A stretch of 64,000 nucleotides of DNA from Chrysoperla carnea (GCF_905475395.1 NC_058337.1:103224368-103288367); one strand, 5' to 3'; positions 31,415 through 44,669 are shown, numbered from the stretch's first letter. Notes: generated by a model from the sequence alone, not told the origin. Made by a program: numbers and translations.

Positions 31415-31685
31415 CAAAGTCAAACGCCAGTGACGTCAACACATCGTTTTTAGCAACACCACCGCACGGAGAAATGATAAAATATCATGCAGAATGATAA
31501 ATGGTCTGTTTCTAAACTAGCTTTCAATATATTATAATGTAAATTTTCATGGAAACAAGCAGAAAATTGTGAATTTAGCGTGATATTCCGATTGGATCAC
31601 TGCCTCAATGGGTGTAAATACTAATACTTATAAAATATAACTTTATTGTTAGATGAATTATTCTTTCATTTATATATGAAGTTTT
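31415..31685 (+). repeat. Family H, copy 2 (with CRE palindrome)
   Basis: Inverted partner of 22135-22495. TGACGTCA is at 31431-31438, followed by CACCGCACGGAGAAATGAT, AATTTAGCGTGA, CGATTGG and TAGATGAATTATTCTTTCAT. Confidence 0.7.
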
Positions 31686-31851
31686 GACAAAAACAAATTA
31701 ACGCAATTTCTATATTATGGAAATTTAGCTTCTTTTTGTGATTTTTTTTTTCATTCAATTTTTGAAAATAATATGATAAAGAAGAAAACTGTAAATATAA
31801 AAAATTATCTAAATATAAAAAACAAACTAATTTAACTAACAAATTTTTTTT

Positions 31852-32440
31852 AACCGACTTCAAAATAAAAAAAGGAGGTTCTCAATTCGACTGTATTTTT
31901 TATGTTTGTTACCTCAGAACTTTTGACTGGGTGAACCGATTTTGATGATTCTTTATCTATTTGAAAGCTGGTACTTCCCGTGTGGTTTTATTACATTTTG
32001 GTATAGTTCTGACAACGCATCCATGAGAAAACCATAAAAGTATTAAATTTGCATTAAGTATGCACGACAAGAGGACGAATAACTCAATATCACGTCAACC
32101 GTTTTCGATGATTCTTTAGTGACAAATTAGTTAGTGTACTAAAATCACTAAAAATCACTAAAAATCACAAAATTTCCAAAACAAATTAATATGTACTAAA
32201 AAGTAAAAAAATAACGATAATATAATGCAGCTAAAATTATTGTTATTTTTGGAGTCGGTGTCAGTCAAGCTAATGTAGCAAACTGTTCTGTCGGAGTTAT
32301 TTCCTTGGCTGACACCGACTCCAAAATTAACAATAATTTTAACTGCATTATATTATCGTTATTTTTTTACTTTTTAGTGCATAATAATTTGTTTTGGAAA
32401 AGTTTTTCTTTTGAAGGCGGTTTTCTTTTTGTTAAAAGTT
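31852..32440. mobile_element. AACCGACTTCAAAA-type element with nested hairpin
   Basis: Left end AACCGACTTCAAAATAAAAA and right end, inverted, AACCGCCTTCAAAAGAAAAA. Followed inside by GGAGGTTCTCAATTCGACTG, a sequence type I recall as abundant in moths and other insects. The hairpin 32174-32400 lies inside the right half. Confidence 0.6.
32174..32400. repeat. Long hairpin, 91-bp arms, ~45-nt loop
   Basis: Arms 32174-32264 and 32310-32400 are inverted copies differing at about five positions; both include GGAGTCGGTGTCAG, GATAATATAATGCAG and ACTAAAAAGTAAAAAAATAA. A transcript would fold into a near-perfect double-stranded stem. Confidence 0.88.
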
Positions 32441-32659
32441 TTTTTTATTGAATACCGCCTAGAATATGCCTTCCGGCGAAGGCATAAGAAAAAGCAAAAG
32501 TGTTCGAATTTCGAAAAAATGTTTTTTTAAGGTTGATCAAATATTTAGGCAATGTATGGGTAGCTTTGGATGTTATAGTATATCAAAATAATTATAAAAA
32601 TTTATCAAAATCGACCCCATAGTGACCGCATTCAAACAATACACTAATTCAGAGATATA

Positions 32660-34380
32660 CAGAATAAAATTATTTATATTTTTATTAGAAATGTATAATA
32701 AAATATATTTTCAAAATAATATATTTTCAAAATAAATGGTTTTTGTTTAAATTCATCTGGTATTGAATGAATTCAAAGAAATAGATAATTCCCAAAAGAT
32801 ATAATTTTATATTTGTTAGGTCTAAAATGGTGATAATAAAATTAATATATTATTAAAATGCGATATACACTACACTGATTTCAATTCATTATATTTTATG
32901 TACATATAAAGATATAGGATAAGTACTTAAAGTCATGTGTACCTTGAATCTTCTGTATTGTCTCGATAGATATGGCTGTTGTTTAAACAGCATTTGTATT
33001 GAAATGAGGGATTTTATGAAACTGGAACTAGGCTTAAGACTGATGGTCAATGTGGTTTTGTTTTTGAATATATTAACAATAAAATTTTTTTGAGAAAAAA
33101 GTACAAAATATTGATTCTTTTGGTTGTCTATTTACAAGCAAACCAATCAATTGCCAAAAATGTCTGTACGTGCATCAACTTCAAAGTTGCTTCCCCTATT
33201 TGGTTAAATCTTTTTTTGTTGTATTTGTAATTGTCAGGAGAAGTTTGTATGAAAGAAAATACTTGAAAAACTAAAAATAACGTTGAAAAATCGAAAAAAA
33301 AAACTTCACATCCGCTCATACTTTTTGTATAAGAATTGTTTGCACAGCAACCTCGGGGGCCGTAGGCCCAAGCCAAGCAGAAAACTGTCTAATTGATCCA
33401 GAAATAATCGAATTGTATCCAGAAATTGGAATAAAGTTATCCAAATAATTAATGGTATGTGGGCCCTACCATTTTATATTTTATGGTATGTAATATTAAT
33501 GACTGTTGCTTATATTATCGGACGCTCAGAGTAGTGGATTTCTGTAAGTGAACCGTGTAGAATTTTTAATGCTTTAATCACATACATTTTATGGTACTGT
33601 CCCCTTAAGATCTGTAACGATTAGATGTTGAAAAGAGCTGTTGAGATGTTGAGTGAGTTCATATGATGTTGTACCATGACTCACACATCCTGTACCATAT
33701 GCGTTTTTATCGATACTCGTTTAATATTTAAATTCTCAAAAATACATAGTGTTTAGGAATAACAGTGCTATATACAGAGATAACTTCTATTGCATTACTT
33801 TATAAAAAAGACATAAATTTAATTTTGATACTTGGCACTACACCGTCCCCTTATTATATACTTATAATAAATAATATTTAAGCATTATCTACTATTTTAT
33901 ATTCTATCCTATCAATATCATTTCATAGGATTAGGATACATTAATTGAATAAACATTTCAATTATATATTATTTATGAAATAAATCCAGTTGAAAAAATA
34001 ATGGTACCACAAGCATGTTGTCTTTGATTTTATTTTATAGATAAACCGTTAGTTAAAACGCAAAAAATATTTTATATCATCGGTCGAAGCATAGTATCTT
34101 ATCTTTCAAATTATTATTATTTATGTATCCAGCTTTATTATATCTGATACATAATAATAATAAATTCAAGTATCAAGTTTTTGAAGCACGCCTCTTTCAA
34201 ACCCTATTTCAACTCCTTACATCCCTTTTTCGCATTAAAGACCCTATTCATCCAAATTCGTCCTTCAAACACTTACAAAGTTCTGAATCGATTATGCTTA
34301 AATTTTGACACGATAAACAACCACATTCAAGGATTGTTGTTATCTATTTTTAACCTTGGGGGTGGTGAAAAGATGGGGCG
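32660..34380. other. No gene seen
   Basis: AT-rich DNA with one short GC-rich island at 33340-33385 (GGCCGTAGGCCCAAGCCAAG), unlike its surroundings and probably repeat-derived. 33720-33785 resembles 49775-49850. Confidence 0.35.
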
Positions 34381-34384
34381 GGAA

Positions 34385-34717
34385 TGTGGGGATGAACAAT
34401 CGAATATCTTAAAATATACCCAAGTGGGGTATCAAATAAAAGAGCATTACGTGTTCATTACATATCTGTAATCCCGACGCAAAGAGACATGTAGGGAATT
34501 TACCCAAGTGTAGTATCAAATAAAAGACCATGGTGCATACATTATAAAACTTTAACCCCGTCGGAAAGGGATTAGGGGGAAAGGGAGGAAGTTTGAATGA
34601 ACGATCGAATATTTTCAAATATACCCAAGTGTTATATCAAATAAAAGGGCATGATGTGTAATGTATTGTATTTAAAAATGAATTTGTCCAGTGAAGCTGG
34701 TAGTTCACAGCTAGTTT
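34385..34717 (-). mobile_element. Diverged ACTAGCTG element, inverted, internally triplicated
   Basis: On the minus strand it starts ACTAGCTGTGAACTACCAGC, a decayed form of the ends at 40757 and 47525. The block ATACCCAAGTGGGGTATCAA with ATAAAAGAGCAT (plus strand) occurs three times (near 34417, 34500, 34621) instead of once. Confidence 0.65.
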
Positions 34718-36190
34718 GAATATATTTTTAAATCTCCCAATTTAAATATATTTTAATATATATATATGTTTGCTAAAAAAATATATATATATTAAAATTT
34801 TTCTACGTAACTTAATTTTGTTAGTTGTTTTGTTAGTTTGAATGAGGTATAATATAATTTATACCACAAAATAGTATTTTAAATACTTAAATTATTTGTT
34901 TCTTTCACAGTTAAATTGATCACTTTATTATGCTTTAAAACATATATTGAGCAAGTGTCAATGCTGTAATGAATGTATACAGCTGTATATTCAGAAGTTT
35001 TTTCCTGATATATAGCATATTCCCTGCGGTTATTTTGAAAACGAATAAATGATTTGAAAGGGTCTTTGATAATTTAAAATGTGTCGAATACCAGTTGAAA
35101 AGTTTCAACTAATGTAAGGTCTTAGCTACAAAACTACCGCTCTAGTTCCGGAACCAAAGAAGTTGACATGCCTCCCCCCCTGATTTCAAATTTCATAAGA
35201 TACCTGCGATTCGGTTGATTTAGCTGCCCCCAACACCTACTAAGCTTCCTGCTAATAACTACAAATAAAATTGTACATTGTACTTTTGTTAAAATAATTG
35301 TATAAGCTTTTTGTTACTTCTATTATAGACATTAAACGGAAATTTTACCAATTTATAAATTTTTATAAAATAAATATTATTATAATAAGTTTATTTGTAT
35401 AAGACATATGTCAGTTCCAAAGAAAATTGATACAATGAAACAAAACTTTCTAACATTAACATATAATAATATACCTATATAATTCTAAGTACCCTCATTT
35501 CAATCAGATAGAAATATTTATATATAAATAACACTCAAAGGTCTAGACCACAGTCAAATTTTATATGAATAACCACAATAGATTGAGAAGTGAAAGTCAG
35601 AAAATTGACTTTACTTAAAATTGTTTATTGTTTCTTTATCGAAACTTGAAGTGACTACAGGGGGTAGTAACTTTCTTTCACAGAATGTGAAAGTGAATTG
35701 TTCGTCACTTTTGAGCCATACTCGAAATCTACCACCCTCGATTGTTCAATTAAAAGGATGTATTTAACCCGTCAGTACTCCCGTTATGAGCATTTTGCTC
35801 ACGCTCGATTTAAAACGTAATCAACTTTTGTTTTTCAAATGGTAAACTTTTTCGAATTGTAAATTTTTCATTTTTTTTTTTCAACCTATCTACAGTTGTA
35901 AAAAATATTTTTTTTTCAAGCCCAAATGAGTAAAAGGAAATTGTTATTGCAGCCAAGGCGCGTTTTAGAAAAGTGTTCCACAGACCGGTCCCCCGACCGC
36001 AATGAAAATTTTACTAAGCTGTTTAGGCAGCGACTAAATGATTGATCTTTTGTTTTGTGTGTACAGTTTAACTTGTTTTTTACTTTTTAGTTGGTTTTTT
36101 GGCGTGTTTTTTAATTATTTATTTTTGTTTAAATCAATCTTTTTTTATTACACCCTTTTTGTAATTAGAGTACAATGACTATTTGTAGTA
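34718..36190. other. No gene seen
   Basis: AT-rich unassigned DNA. No splice-paired ORF or repeat family recognised except short TA-rich tracts at 34750-34795. Confidence 0.35.
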
Positions 36191-36191
36191 C

Positions 36192-36520
36192 AACACCAAG
36201 ACAATCTTAGATTTAGGGTTGAAATTATTTGTATCTTATTTTCTTAATTAGTCGGGCACAACGGGTTTTTTGTTTTCAATAATTTATTAAGGTCTTAACT
36301 TTAATTTAAATAGTTTTTTAGTGAAAACTATGAAAACATATCCATCTACCGTTTTTTTTCCATAAAACACATCTTAAATATGTATACTTTTGGAGGCATT
36401 TATTTATTTAAATAATCGAGAAACCCCCCTAAAATTTTCAGAATTGATTTATATTTAGTACAACATCATACAAAAAAAAATCAAGCTTTCTATTTGAAAT
36501 TGTCTTGGTGATCGTACATT
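36192..36520. mobile_element. MITE family C, copy 3, intact ends
   Basis: Left end GTACAACACCAAGACAATCT; the right end read in reverse is GTACGATCACCAAGACAATT. About 325 bp, non-coding, interior shared with 28917-29373. Confidence 0.7.
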
Positions 36521-37182
36521 TAAATATGGAACGTTTTTTGATTTTTGACATGCTGTACAGGTTTATTAATGTTATTAAAAGTGAACTATACAGAGGATAT
36601 TCAAGAAAGCTAACTGATTTGGTATTATTCAATTCTTTCATTTTAAAATTACTTAAATAAATACGCTATTTTTATTGGGTATAAAATATACTCGTCAATA
36701 ACATCACCTATGTCACCTCTGCTGATATGAGCGACTCCCAAAATCATGAATAGAATTTTTAGTTAATTAATTAATTTACTTCCTCTTATTGGAAAATTAT
36801 TTTAATGGATACGAAAATCTAAATCAAAATTTTCAACATATAGCTAGTACAACCTATTAACACCAACTTTAGAGTTTTCTTTGAATGTTTAGAACTGGGA
36901 ATTTTTTTAACTAGTAAAGTTGTAGAAAATCGATTGAACAATAAATTATCCCCTGACCAGAAGATAAAGTCCCCTGACCAGAAGATAACGTTTTTCATTT
37001 TCGATTTGTTACTCTATACACTCAAAAAAATTTGCCACTTATAACAATAAGTCTAAGCAGTGCTCGTTTATAAACTAACGACTGAAAATCGTTAAATTGT
37101 AACAGATTATAATCCTACGAAAACAAAACGTTAGATTTAAATTTTATTGTTCGTTCATAATTTATCGTCGGTTTACAATCTA

Positions 37183-37740
37183 CCATGTATATATGAAATA
37201 TACATAGTATATTAAGTTTAGTCCCAAGTTTGTAACGCTTAAAAATAATGATGCTAGGAAAAAAATTTTGTCATAGGTGTTCATAAAATCACCTAATTAG
37301 TCCATTTCCGGTTGTCCGTCTGTCCGTCCGTCTGTGGACACGATAACTCAAAAACGAAAAAAGATATCGAGCTGAAATTTTTACAGCGTACTCAGGACGT
37401 AAAAAGTGAGGTCAAGTTTGTAAAAAGGAGCATCATAGGTCAATTGGGTCTTGGGTCCGTAGGACCCATCTTGTAAACCGTTAGAGATACAACAAAAGTT
37501 TAAATGTAAAAAATGTTCCTTATCAAAAATTAAACAACTTTTGTTTGAAACATTTTTTGGTAAACATCACTGTTTACCCGTGAGGGCGACAATTAGGCGG
37601 AAATTTTATAATATGTACTATACTTGATTATCAGTTATGTATGTGTCACATGTTTGTATGTGTTATGTGATAAAGAAATCAACACTGACTATGCATGGTA
37701 TTTCAACAATTAACTCAGTCAATTGTTTGTTTTCACTTGT
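37183..37740 (+). repeat. Dispersed family B, copy 2
   Basis: CATGTATATATGAAATATAC, AGTCCCAAGTTTGTAACGC, TCCGTCTGTGGACACGATAA, GGGTCCGTAGGACCCATCTT, GTTTACCCGTGAGG and TGACTATGCATGGTATTTC occur in order. It has a (TCTG/TCCG)n run and a perfect hairpin GGGTCCGTAGGACCC. Confidence 0.85.
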
Positions 37741-38344
37741 TTTATTATAAACTAACGGTTCTTACTTACATTATTCCGGTGATATATGTATGAAGGAGTT
37801 TTACTTCAATCTTTTACTTTTAAAATAATTGAGCTGAATTAATCAGCAGAAAAAGAAGTAAGTTCACATATAGGCACTGTCGATAGGTTTTGACACTGTC
37901 GAACCTTCCCTTCAACTTGTCCACGTACCAATATGCAAAGTTTAATACCAATCAGAGCGAATGTTTTTTTTTAAAAATATTTTTTTAGGTAATTTAAAAA
38001 AAAAAACCGTTTAATAACTGAATAATTAAATATTATTAATGATTAAAAGGTTACACAGGTGTCTTTTTATTACATAATTAATATTTTTAAATAAAGTACT
38101 TAATTGTATCCATATTTGGATATGACCTTTAAAGGTAAATACAAATTTGTATTCAAATTTGTTCTAATATTAACAGTGGAATTCCACATTTTGTAAACAT
38201 CAAAGTCGCAACCATTTCGAACTCAAAATGTGTTGTTATTAATTTTTTGTGATTATTTTATTTTATAGAATCTTATACCCCTTCATCTTTTGATAAATTT
38301 TTATGAAATGGATAGTTTTTGATCTACTTATTTCATATTGAGTT

Positions 38345-38835
38345 AAGGATGTATGAGCATGGTAGTGGGGGCACAAATTTAAAAATAGATATTTTCAAAA
38401 TATCGAAAATTGAAAATTTTGTATAATTATTTTGCTTTCGATATTTCGAAAACCAAGACACATATCGAAAAATTTTATTCTTATTTTTCGTCTACATTCA
38501 TGAAGTTATAACAAAATTCATCATCAAAGTTGAAAATAAGATAAAAATAATTTCAACCCTTAATCTACCCTGCTCTTACATCCCTTATATGGACGGTGAC
38601 ACTTAGTTTTTTTCTTTTCTAATTCATTGCTAAGTTTTTTTCTTTTCTAATTCATTGCTAATATGTTTACTTTCTATTAAAAAGTTTTTTTTAAATTTGT
38701 TTTCATTCATTCCAAATGAAAATTATCAAAAACTTCCAAAATATGTCGTTTTTTGAGATTCCTCCATAAGAGCCAATGTATTTTATATCGATTTTTAATG
38801 ACTTTTTTCTTAAAAATTTGCACGGATACCTAACT
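38345..38835. repeat. Dispersed family F, copy 2
   Basis: Aligns with 24290-24760. Carries an extra 28-bp tandem duplication (AGTTTTTTTCTTTTCTAATT units at 38605 and 38633). Confidence 0.7.
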
Positions 38836-39079
38836 CATTCGAGGTTTTATTCTGGTAGCTCGAATTAGAAACGCAAGATTTATTTTAATGTTTAACAATA
38901 TGCTTAGTCATATACTAATTCCTCTATGGTGCCTTTGTTAACGAGGGCCTATACTGGTTGAATTACCACGGGTTAAGGGGTACTTCTGTGAGCTACTAAA
39001 AAAATTTGTATTAGTTCAACCTTTGTAAGCTCATCTTAAATATGAACCAATCAAGAGTGATCCTTTCTAGATACTTTTT

Positions 39080-39450
39080 AGAGTGTTGAATGAAGACTTT
39101 CCCGATTCTCACCCACCCACAATTAGAGTGATTATCAAAATTTTTAATATGATACAAAGTGGTTTTAAGGATATCGGATGTATGGATATACTTTTTCATC
39201 CTGAAAATAATTTAAAGGGGGTAGTCTTTCAGACTTCAAAAAATTTGGGTTTTTAGGGCGAACAGAATAACTTTCTTTCACAAACTTAATAATAACCAAA
39301 TTATCAAAATTGAAAAAAAAAACAAAGATTATAAAAGATGAAGAAAATAATAAAATATTATAATTATTAGATATTTGAATAATAAATATTAATAATTAAC
39401 TCTTATAAAAAAGGAAGATTAAAAGGTATAAAATAAATAAATAAATAAAA
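39080..39450. repeat. Segmental repeat unit, copy 1 (empty site)
   Basis: Shares AGAGTGATTATCAAAATTTT, AGGATATCGGATGTATGGAT, TTTTTAGGGCGAACAGAATA and AAAGATTATAAAAGATGAAG with 40500-41330, but lacks the ACTAGCTG insertion. Confidence 0.7.
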
Positions 39451-39953
39451 AATATTATAAAGATAGCATTATTTTATAGATAATGTAAATATATATACAT
39501 TTAATTAACTTCAAGTTGACAATAGATTATAAGATTTATAATATATTTAGTTATTATAATGTTATAAAGGTATCTAAATGCATTATATTATATTATAATA
39601 CGGACAAGTACTGTGCCTTGGGGTACACTCGTACCTTGCATCAAGATACCTTTGACATCGCAAAAATACCTAAACAACAAAGTTTTTTTTACCTGATTTA
39701 ACTAATTTTGTTTATCTACTTAAGGATTGTTCATAAAATACGTCTGGATAGATAAATAAAATTTTTTAGCGTGACGAAATATGACAGGAGGAAATCCGCT
39801 TCTAAGGAAACGTAACGTTTGCAATGCATTGAAAATTTAATTTTTTTTTTGATCTTATCGATTTGGTACTATTTTAATTATTTATAGGAAGAGGGAGGTT
39901 AATCTAGAAATTATTATATTATTTTGCAAGGGGGTTGAAAATAGAAATATATA

Positions 39954-40230
39954 TGCTAGCGACCCCAGCTTCACACGGATGCAATGCTGATATTAAATTT
40001 ACTACAGAATGTGTTTATATGCAAAAATTTGTTTCCTTACGATACCACTTTAGAAACCTCTAAATTATCAGCGTTTCTCTAATAAATTATACATATAAAC
40101 CTTCCTTTTGTATATAATTCTACCTATTAAAAAAACCGCATCAAAATCCGTTGCGTAGTTTTAAAGATCTAAGCATACATAGAGAGACAGGCAGACAGGG
40201 GAAAGCGACTTTGTTTTATAGTATGTAGTG
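39954..40230 (+). mobile_element. RTE-like 3' end repeat, TGCTAGCGACCCCAGC type
   Basis: Starts TGCTAGCGACCCCAGCTTCA, includes AACCGCATCAAAATCCGTTG followed by CGTAGTTTTAAAGAT, and ends AGCGACTTTGTTTTATAGTA. I recall almost identical blocks in distant arthropods; not verified by search. Confidence 0.65.
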
Positions 40231-40499
40231 CTTTATTTACAATTGTTTTAAATTATATTTTACCTAAATCATAGCTGATTGTGTTTCAGTTTCGAAAATG
40301 TGAAATATCGATGAATTACTGTTTGAAAAGAAGCTCCACCATTCTGTACACTTTTGCGTCGTCCAAATGGATAAAAAGAAGTCTTATTCGCCCTATCCTG
40401 CATAAAAAAAATACAGATTGCAATTCTAGGTACACGACTTAGATTTTCGTGAGTAATATTTACTTATCATACGATTAAATCCTGCTGTAATAAGTAACC

Positions 40500-41330
40500 A
40501 CTCTATATAAATTAGGGTGATTATAAATACATTTAATATAGTAAAAGTTGCTAAGGACATCGGAAGTATGGATATACTGTGCCATAAAAAATAATTCCAA
40601 TAGGAGAAGATTGGATGCGGATGAAAGTTTAATTTTGGATTTTAGGGCGAATAGAATCAATTTCTATCACGTACTAAGTAATAATTAAATTATCAAAATT
40701 TAAAAAAAGAAAAGATTATAAAAGATGAAAATAATAAAGTATTAAAATTATTAGATACTAGCTGTTACCCACCCGCTTTGCGTGGCGTAAAATATACCCG
40801 GTTTGCTGGGCAACATCCCCACTTGCACCCCTCCCTCCACATTTCCTTGCGTTGGATAACAGTTTTGTAATGTACACGTCATGCTCTTTTATTTGATACC
40901 CCACTTAGGTATATTTGTAAATATTCGATATTTCCTTCCCACTTTCTCGCTACACCTTTCTACCCTCCGAAGGTTAAAAAAATTTCTAAATGTAATTTAA
41001 AACATTCTGACCAAGTTTTGAACTATTAAAAGCCATAATTGAAAAATATGAATTTTTTATTCATGAACACCCCCGCAGCCCCCCTTGTGGGTGGAATTTC
41101 GTAAAATCCGTTCTTAGCTGACCTCTACTTGGCAAAAGGAATATTCCTGCCAAATTTCAAGTCTCTAGGTCTTATAGTTCCAGAGATATCGTGATGAGTG
41201 ACTATCTATCTATCTATCTATATCTATAGAAAGTCTCCTATATATTTATAGATTTGTATAAATAATAAATATTCATTATTAACACTCTTAAAGAAAAATA
41301 ATATAAAATAAATAAATCAAAATATTATTA
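40500..41330. repeat. Segmental repeat unit, copy 2 (filled site)
   Basis: Same unit as 39080-39450, interrupted at ATTATTAGATA by the element 40757-41253. A third, partial unit starts near 41465 (CATAAAAAGAATACTTATCC compared with 40370). Confidence 0.65.
40757..41253 (+). mobile_element. ACTAGCTG element, copy 1
   Basis: Begins ACTAGCTGTTACCCACCCG and GCTTTGCGTGGCG, and ends (TCTA)n then CTATATATTTATAGAT. It closely matches 47525-47992 and interrupts a duplicated segment. No coding frame; probably a non-autonomous retroelement. Confidence 0.85.
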
Positions 41331-41339
41331 AAAGCTATC

Positions 41340-44080
41340 AAACCCTATGTATAATTACAATGAACGCACAAGTTGTACACACTATAGTTCGCAAAATATA
41401 CTTGCCAACAGTCGAATTCGCAAATTTGGCACATGCAGTGGATAATTGGCTAATTGTCACACGAAAAATAGTGCATAAAAAGAATACTTATCCCACATGA
41501 GTAAAAAAAATATGAATCATGATTCAAGGTACAAGACTTTCCAATAAAATAGGTAATATTAATAACTATAACGTTATAAGATTGCTTAATTTATAATATG
41601 TAGATTACAGATATACTAAGTAGGTATATAATACAATCAAAAGTATAAATAATGATATTCAATTAATTTAAACACTTAAATAATGTTTACAATTAATAAT
41701 ATTGTTTGTTTGTATGTTGTACATGTATACTGTAAACAAGTGGAATAGATCAATTAAATTTAGTCAATTATATTTTTATTATTTTATTTTTGTACAGATA
41801 GTTCTTTCAAACTTCGTCACGTTGAATCGCTGAATCCTTTTTTTACACCTAAGAGATAAACTTTTTAAAGTTTCAAACGGATTGACCAATTTAAATACAG
41901 TTTTGTAAACTAAGAAATTTATAGTTTAACATACTATTTTTTTCATCTGTTTGTTATGCTTTTCTAAATTTCGACAATTTTCAAAAGTATTTTCTAAAAC
42001 TTTTCTTCGTTTTGAATGTTTTACAAGGTCAATAGTTAAAGCAACCTGCAAATTTTCAACTTGCCTATCATTTAAAGTTTGAAGAAAATTGACATCAAAG
42101 TTTCGTCTTAATTTGCACCTGCAGGTGTAAACTATGATGCTTATGAAAAAATGAATTATTATATTTTTGAATTATTTCCCATGAGTAAAAACGACGGGAC
42201 CCTACTAATCTTATGAGGATAGGCTCTTGGCCAATTTGCTCATAATGCGTGATTTTGTAGATTTTGGCATCCTGATCAGAAGTCTCAATGGGCCCGACGT
42301 TAAAAATGTAAATATTTTTGAAATATGGACGTAGAAATGCCACTTTTTACTGTACAAAAGTATAAGTATGCGTTTTTCGTAAAAATAATTCTTATATTGT
42401 AGCAAATTTGACTGAGACTAATTTCTCAAAAGCTTAGTGCATCGTTCGTATGAGCGTAATCTATAGAATGTCCATCAATATTGTAGAAAAGTTGATATTG
42501 AGAAACCTATTTAAGTATGGGAACCAGTTTAAACTTTTAATTACGCACCAGCTTAAAATTAACGTTAATATCCGTTGTTTTTGTTATTCTAATAAAAGCA
42601 CAAATAATAAAAAACAAACGAAAAAAGATTATATCTAATACTCAACAAAACGGCGTTTCTGTTGTCGGTTGACACCTAAATGATTAATATCAAAACATTA
42701 TTAATTAAAAACAATAATTTGGTAATGAAACATATTAACCACTTTTCCTTGTAAATACCTTATACCCTATCTTATTAAACAACAGGTGAAACAACGGCTA
42801 ACGGATTAGATGGTTAATGATATTTCAAAAAATCCAGTGAGTCCAAATATTTTGGTCATTATAGTCAAGTTCATAAATCATGGTCTAGCTGTTACAGACA
42901 CCAGGTATGTATGTTTATTTATAAACAGTTTTCAATTATTACGAAAATTTTCAAACATATATGTATGTCAATTTTGGGCTCAAAATTTTGTTTCACTTTT
43001 CACACTGTCAACAAATTTTAATTTTTTTAAATTTCGCTTATTTAGACAATTCTTCAAATTCCTCGAATGTAAATTCAAACTCAGTACAATTTTGTGAAGG
43101 AAACCCAAAGATTTATTCAACTGTGGTTGATGTCGGTTAAGAACTGCACGTAAATAATACTTAATTATTTTTAATTTATATATAATTGTACCTACATAGT
43201 CCATATTCAAACATAAAATAATTTCATTGTTGGTCCGATGTCCAAGGTTCTTAATCCTTATTTAAATTTTTATTACTGTCATGTTTATATTACTCTCGCA
43301 AGATTAGGACACACCGATTGACGTAAGAGTCATTAAAGTCGGTCCACACGATTTGTCTCTAGAATGCCGTAAAGGAATAAACATACATACATACATACAT
43401 AGATAGACTGATTAACACATTACCACTTCGGATAAACACATTACCATTACAGTCGGGTAAAAAAAGCCATGTAATTTCAACACGTTTATCCTGTATGTTA
43501 TATAAGTATGTAGGTATATAGTTATAAAATAAAAGATTAAATAAATTATAATAAAAGCATGTATTGTATATATTCAAGTATTTGTAAATGATGTGGGTGG
43601 ATTACTAACAATTATTACACAATAATATATATATATAAATATAAATATATATTATTAGTTAACACTTTTAAATTGATTGACAGGCACAACAGCAGTTTAG
43701 TTTTTAGTTTTTGTAGTTTATTATATGTGTAAAATAAAAAAAAGATTTTTATTATTTATTTATTTTAAAATGTGCGATCTAATCTAAACACTTATTTAAA
43801 TATAGGTAGCATATACTTGAAGGCACTACAGCATTAACTACGTAGTGGGTCTACTACCTACTTATCTTCTAGCTATTATATTCTAACATGATTATATACA
43901 GAGTGTCTCGAAAATACAAAAACGGTAGTGAATAAGGAGCTGGAATTCAAAAACGAAAAGTTCTTTGTCATTTTTCAATCTGACACACCGTTAACGACTA
44001 ATACCTGCTACCAACTTCGTTAAGAAATAAAATTTACAACTATTTAATATCAGAACATTTTTTCGTTTATTATTTACAGA
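41340..44080. other. No gene seen
   Basis: AT-rich unassigned DNA with a (CATA)n tract at 43380-43400. 42010-42110 resembles the inner part of family B weakly. Confidence 0.35.
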
Positions 44081-44086
44081 CAAAGT

Positions 44087-44668
44087 ACCTCGCACAAATT
44101 ATATGTAATCTACATTTCGGTCAAACTATTTCAAATTTTGAGGGAATGATAGTTTAAGTCATTCTGAATAAAAGTTCCCATGGCCACAAATCATGAAAAT
44201 GACAGGATTTCAAGTTATCGCTAAATTAAAATTGCAAAATGTACTCATTTATATAAAAAAAATTATTGTAATTTAATTGTCAAAAATCATATACGTATAT
44301 ATATAGCTGAAAATATTGAACTTAAAAATTCATATTATTGATCCACTGAACATTTAACACTGCTTCTTCTTTGAATTTCGTAACATACTCTTCAAAAAAA
44401 CAAGAATTAAAAAACAACACCCTTACATTAAAAAACACACGTATGCATGTAGTTATACATATCTGTATATGTGTTTGCCTATACACACATAGGCATATAT
44501 TATACAAATAAGTACATTTTCCAACTTTAATTTAGCTATACCATGAAATCCTGTCATTTTCATGACTTGTGACCATGTTAACTTTTGTTTAGAATGACTT
44601 AAACTATCATTTGCCAAAATTTTAAAAAGTTTGATCGAAATGCAGATTACATCTAATTTGTGCGAGGT
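44087..44668. mobile_element. Foldback element E, copy 1
   Basis: Both ends read ACCTCGCACAAATTANATGT and continue inward for about 160 bp, including CATGAAAATGACAGGATTTC and AGCTAAATTAAA. The right half is shared closely with 63719-64000. No ORF. Confidence 0.82.
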
Positions 44669-44669
44669 C

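Noticed and set aside
33128..33376. Frame starting MAWAYGPRGCCANNS
   Set aside because: The GC-rich start looks like a repeat fragment and the rest is AT-rich noise; no family recognised.
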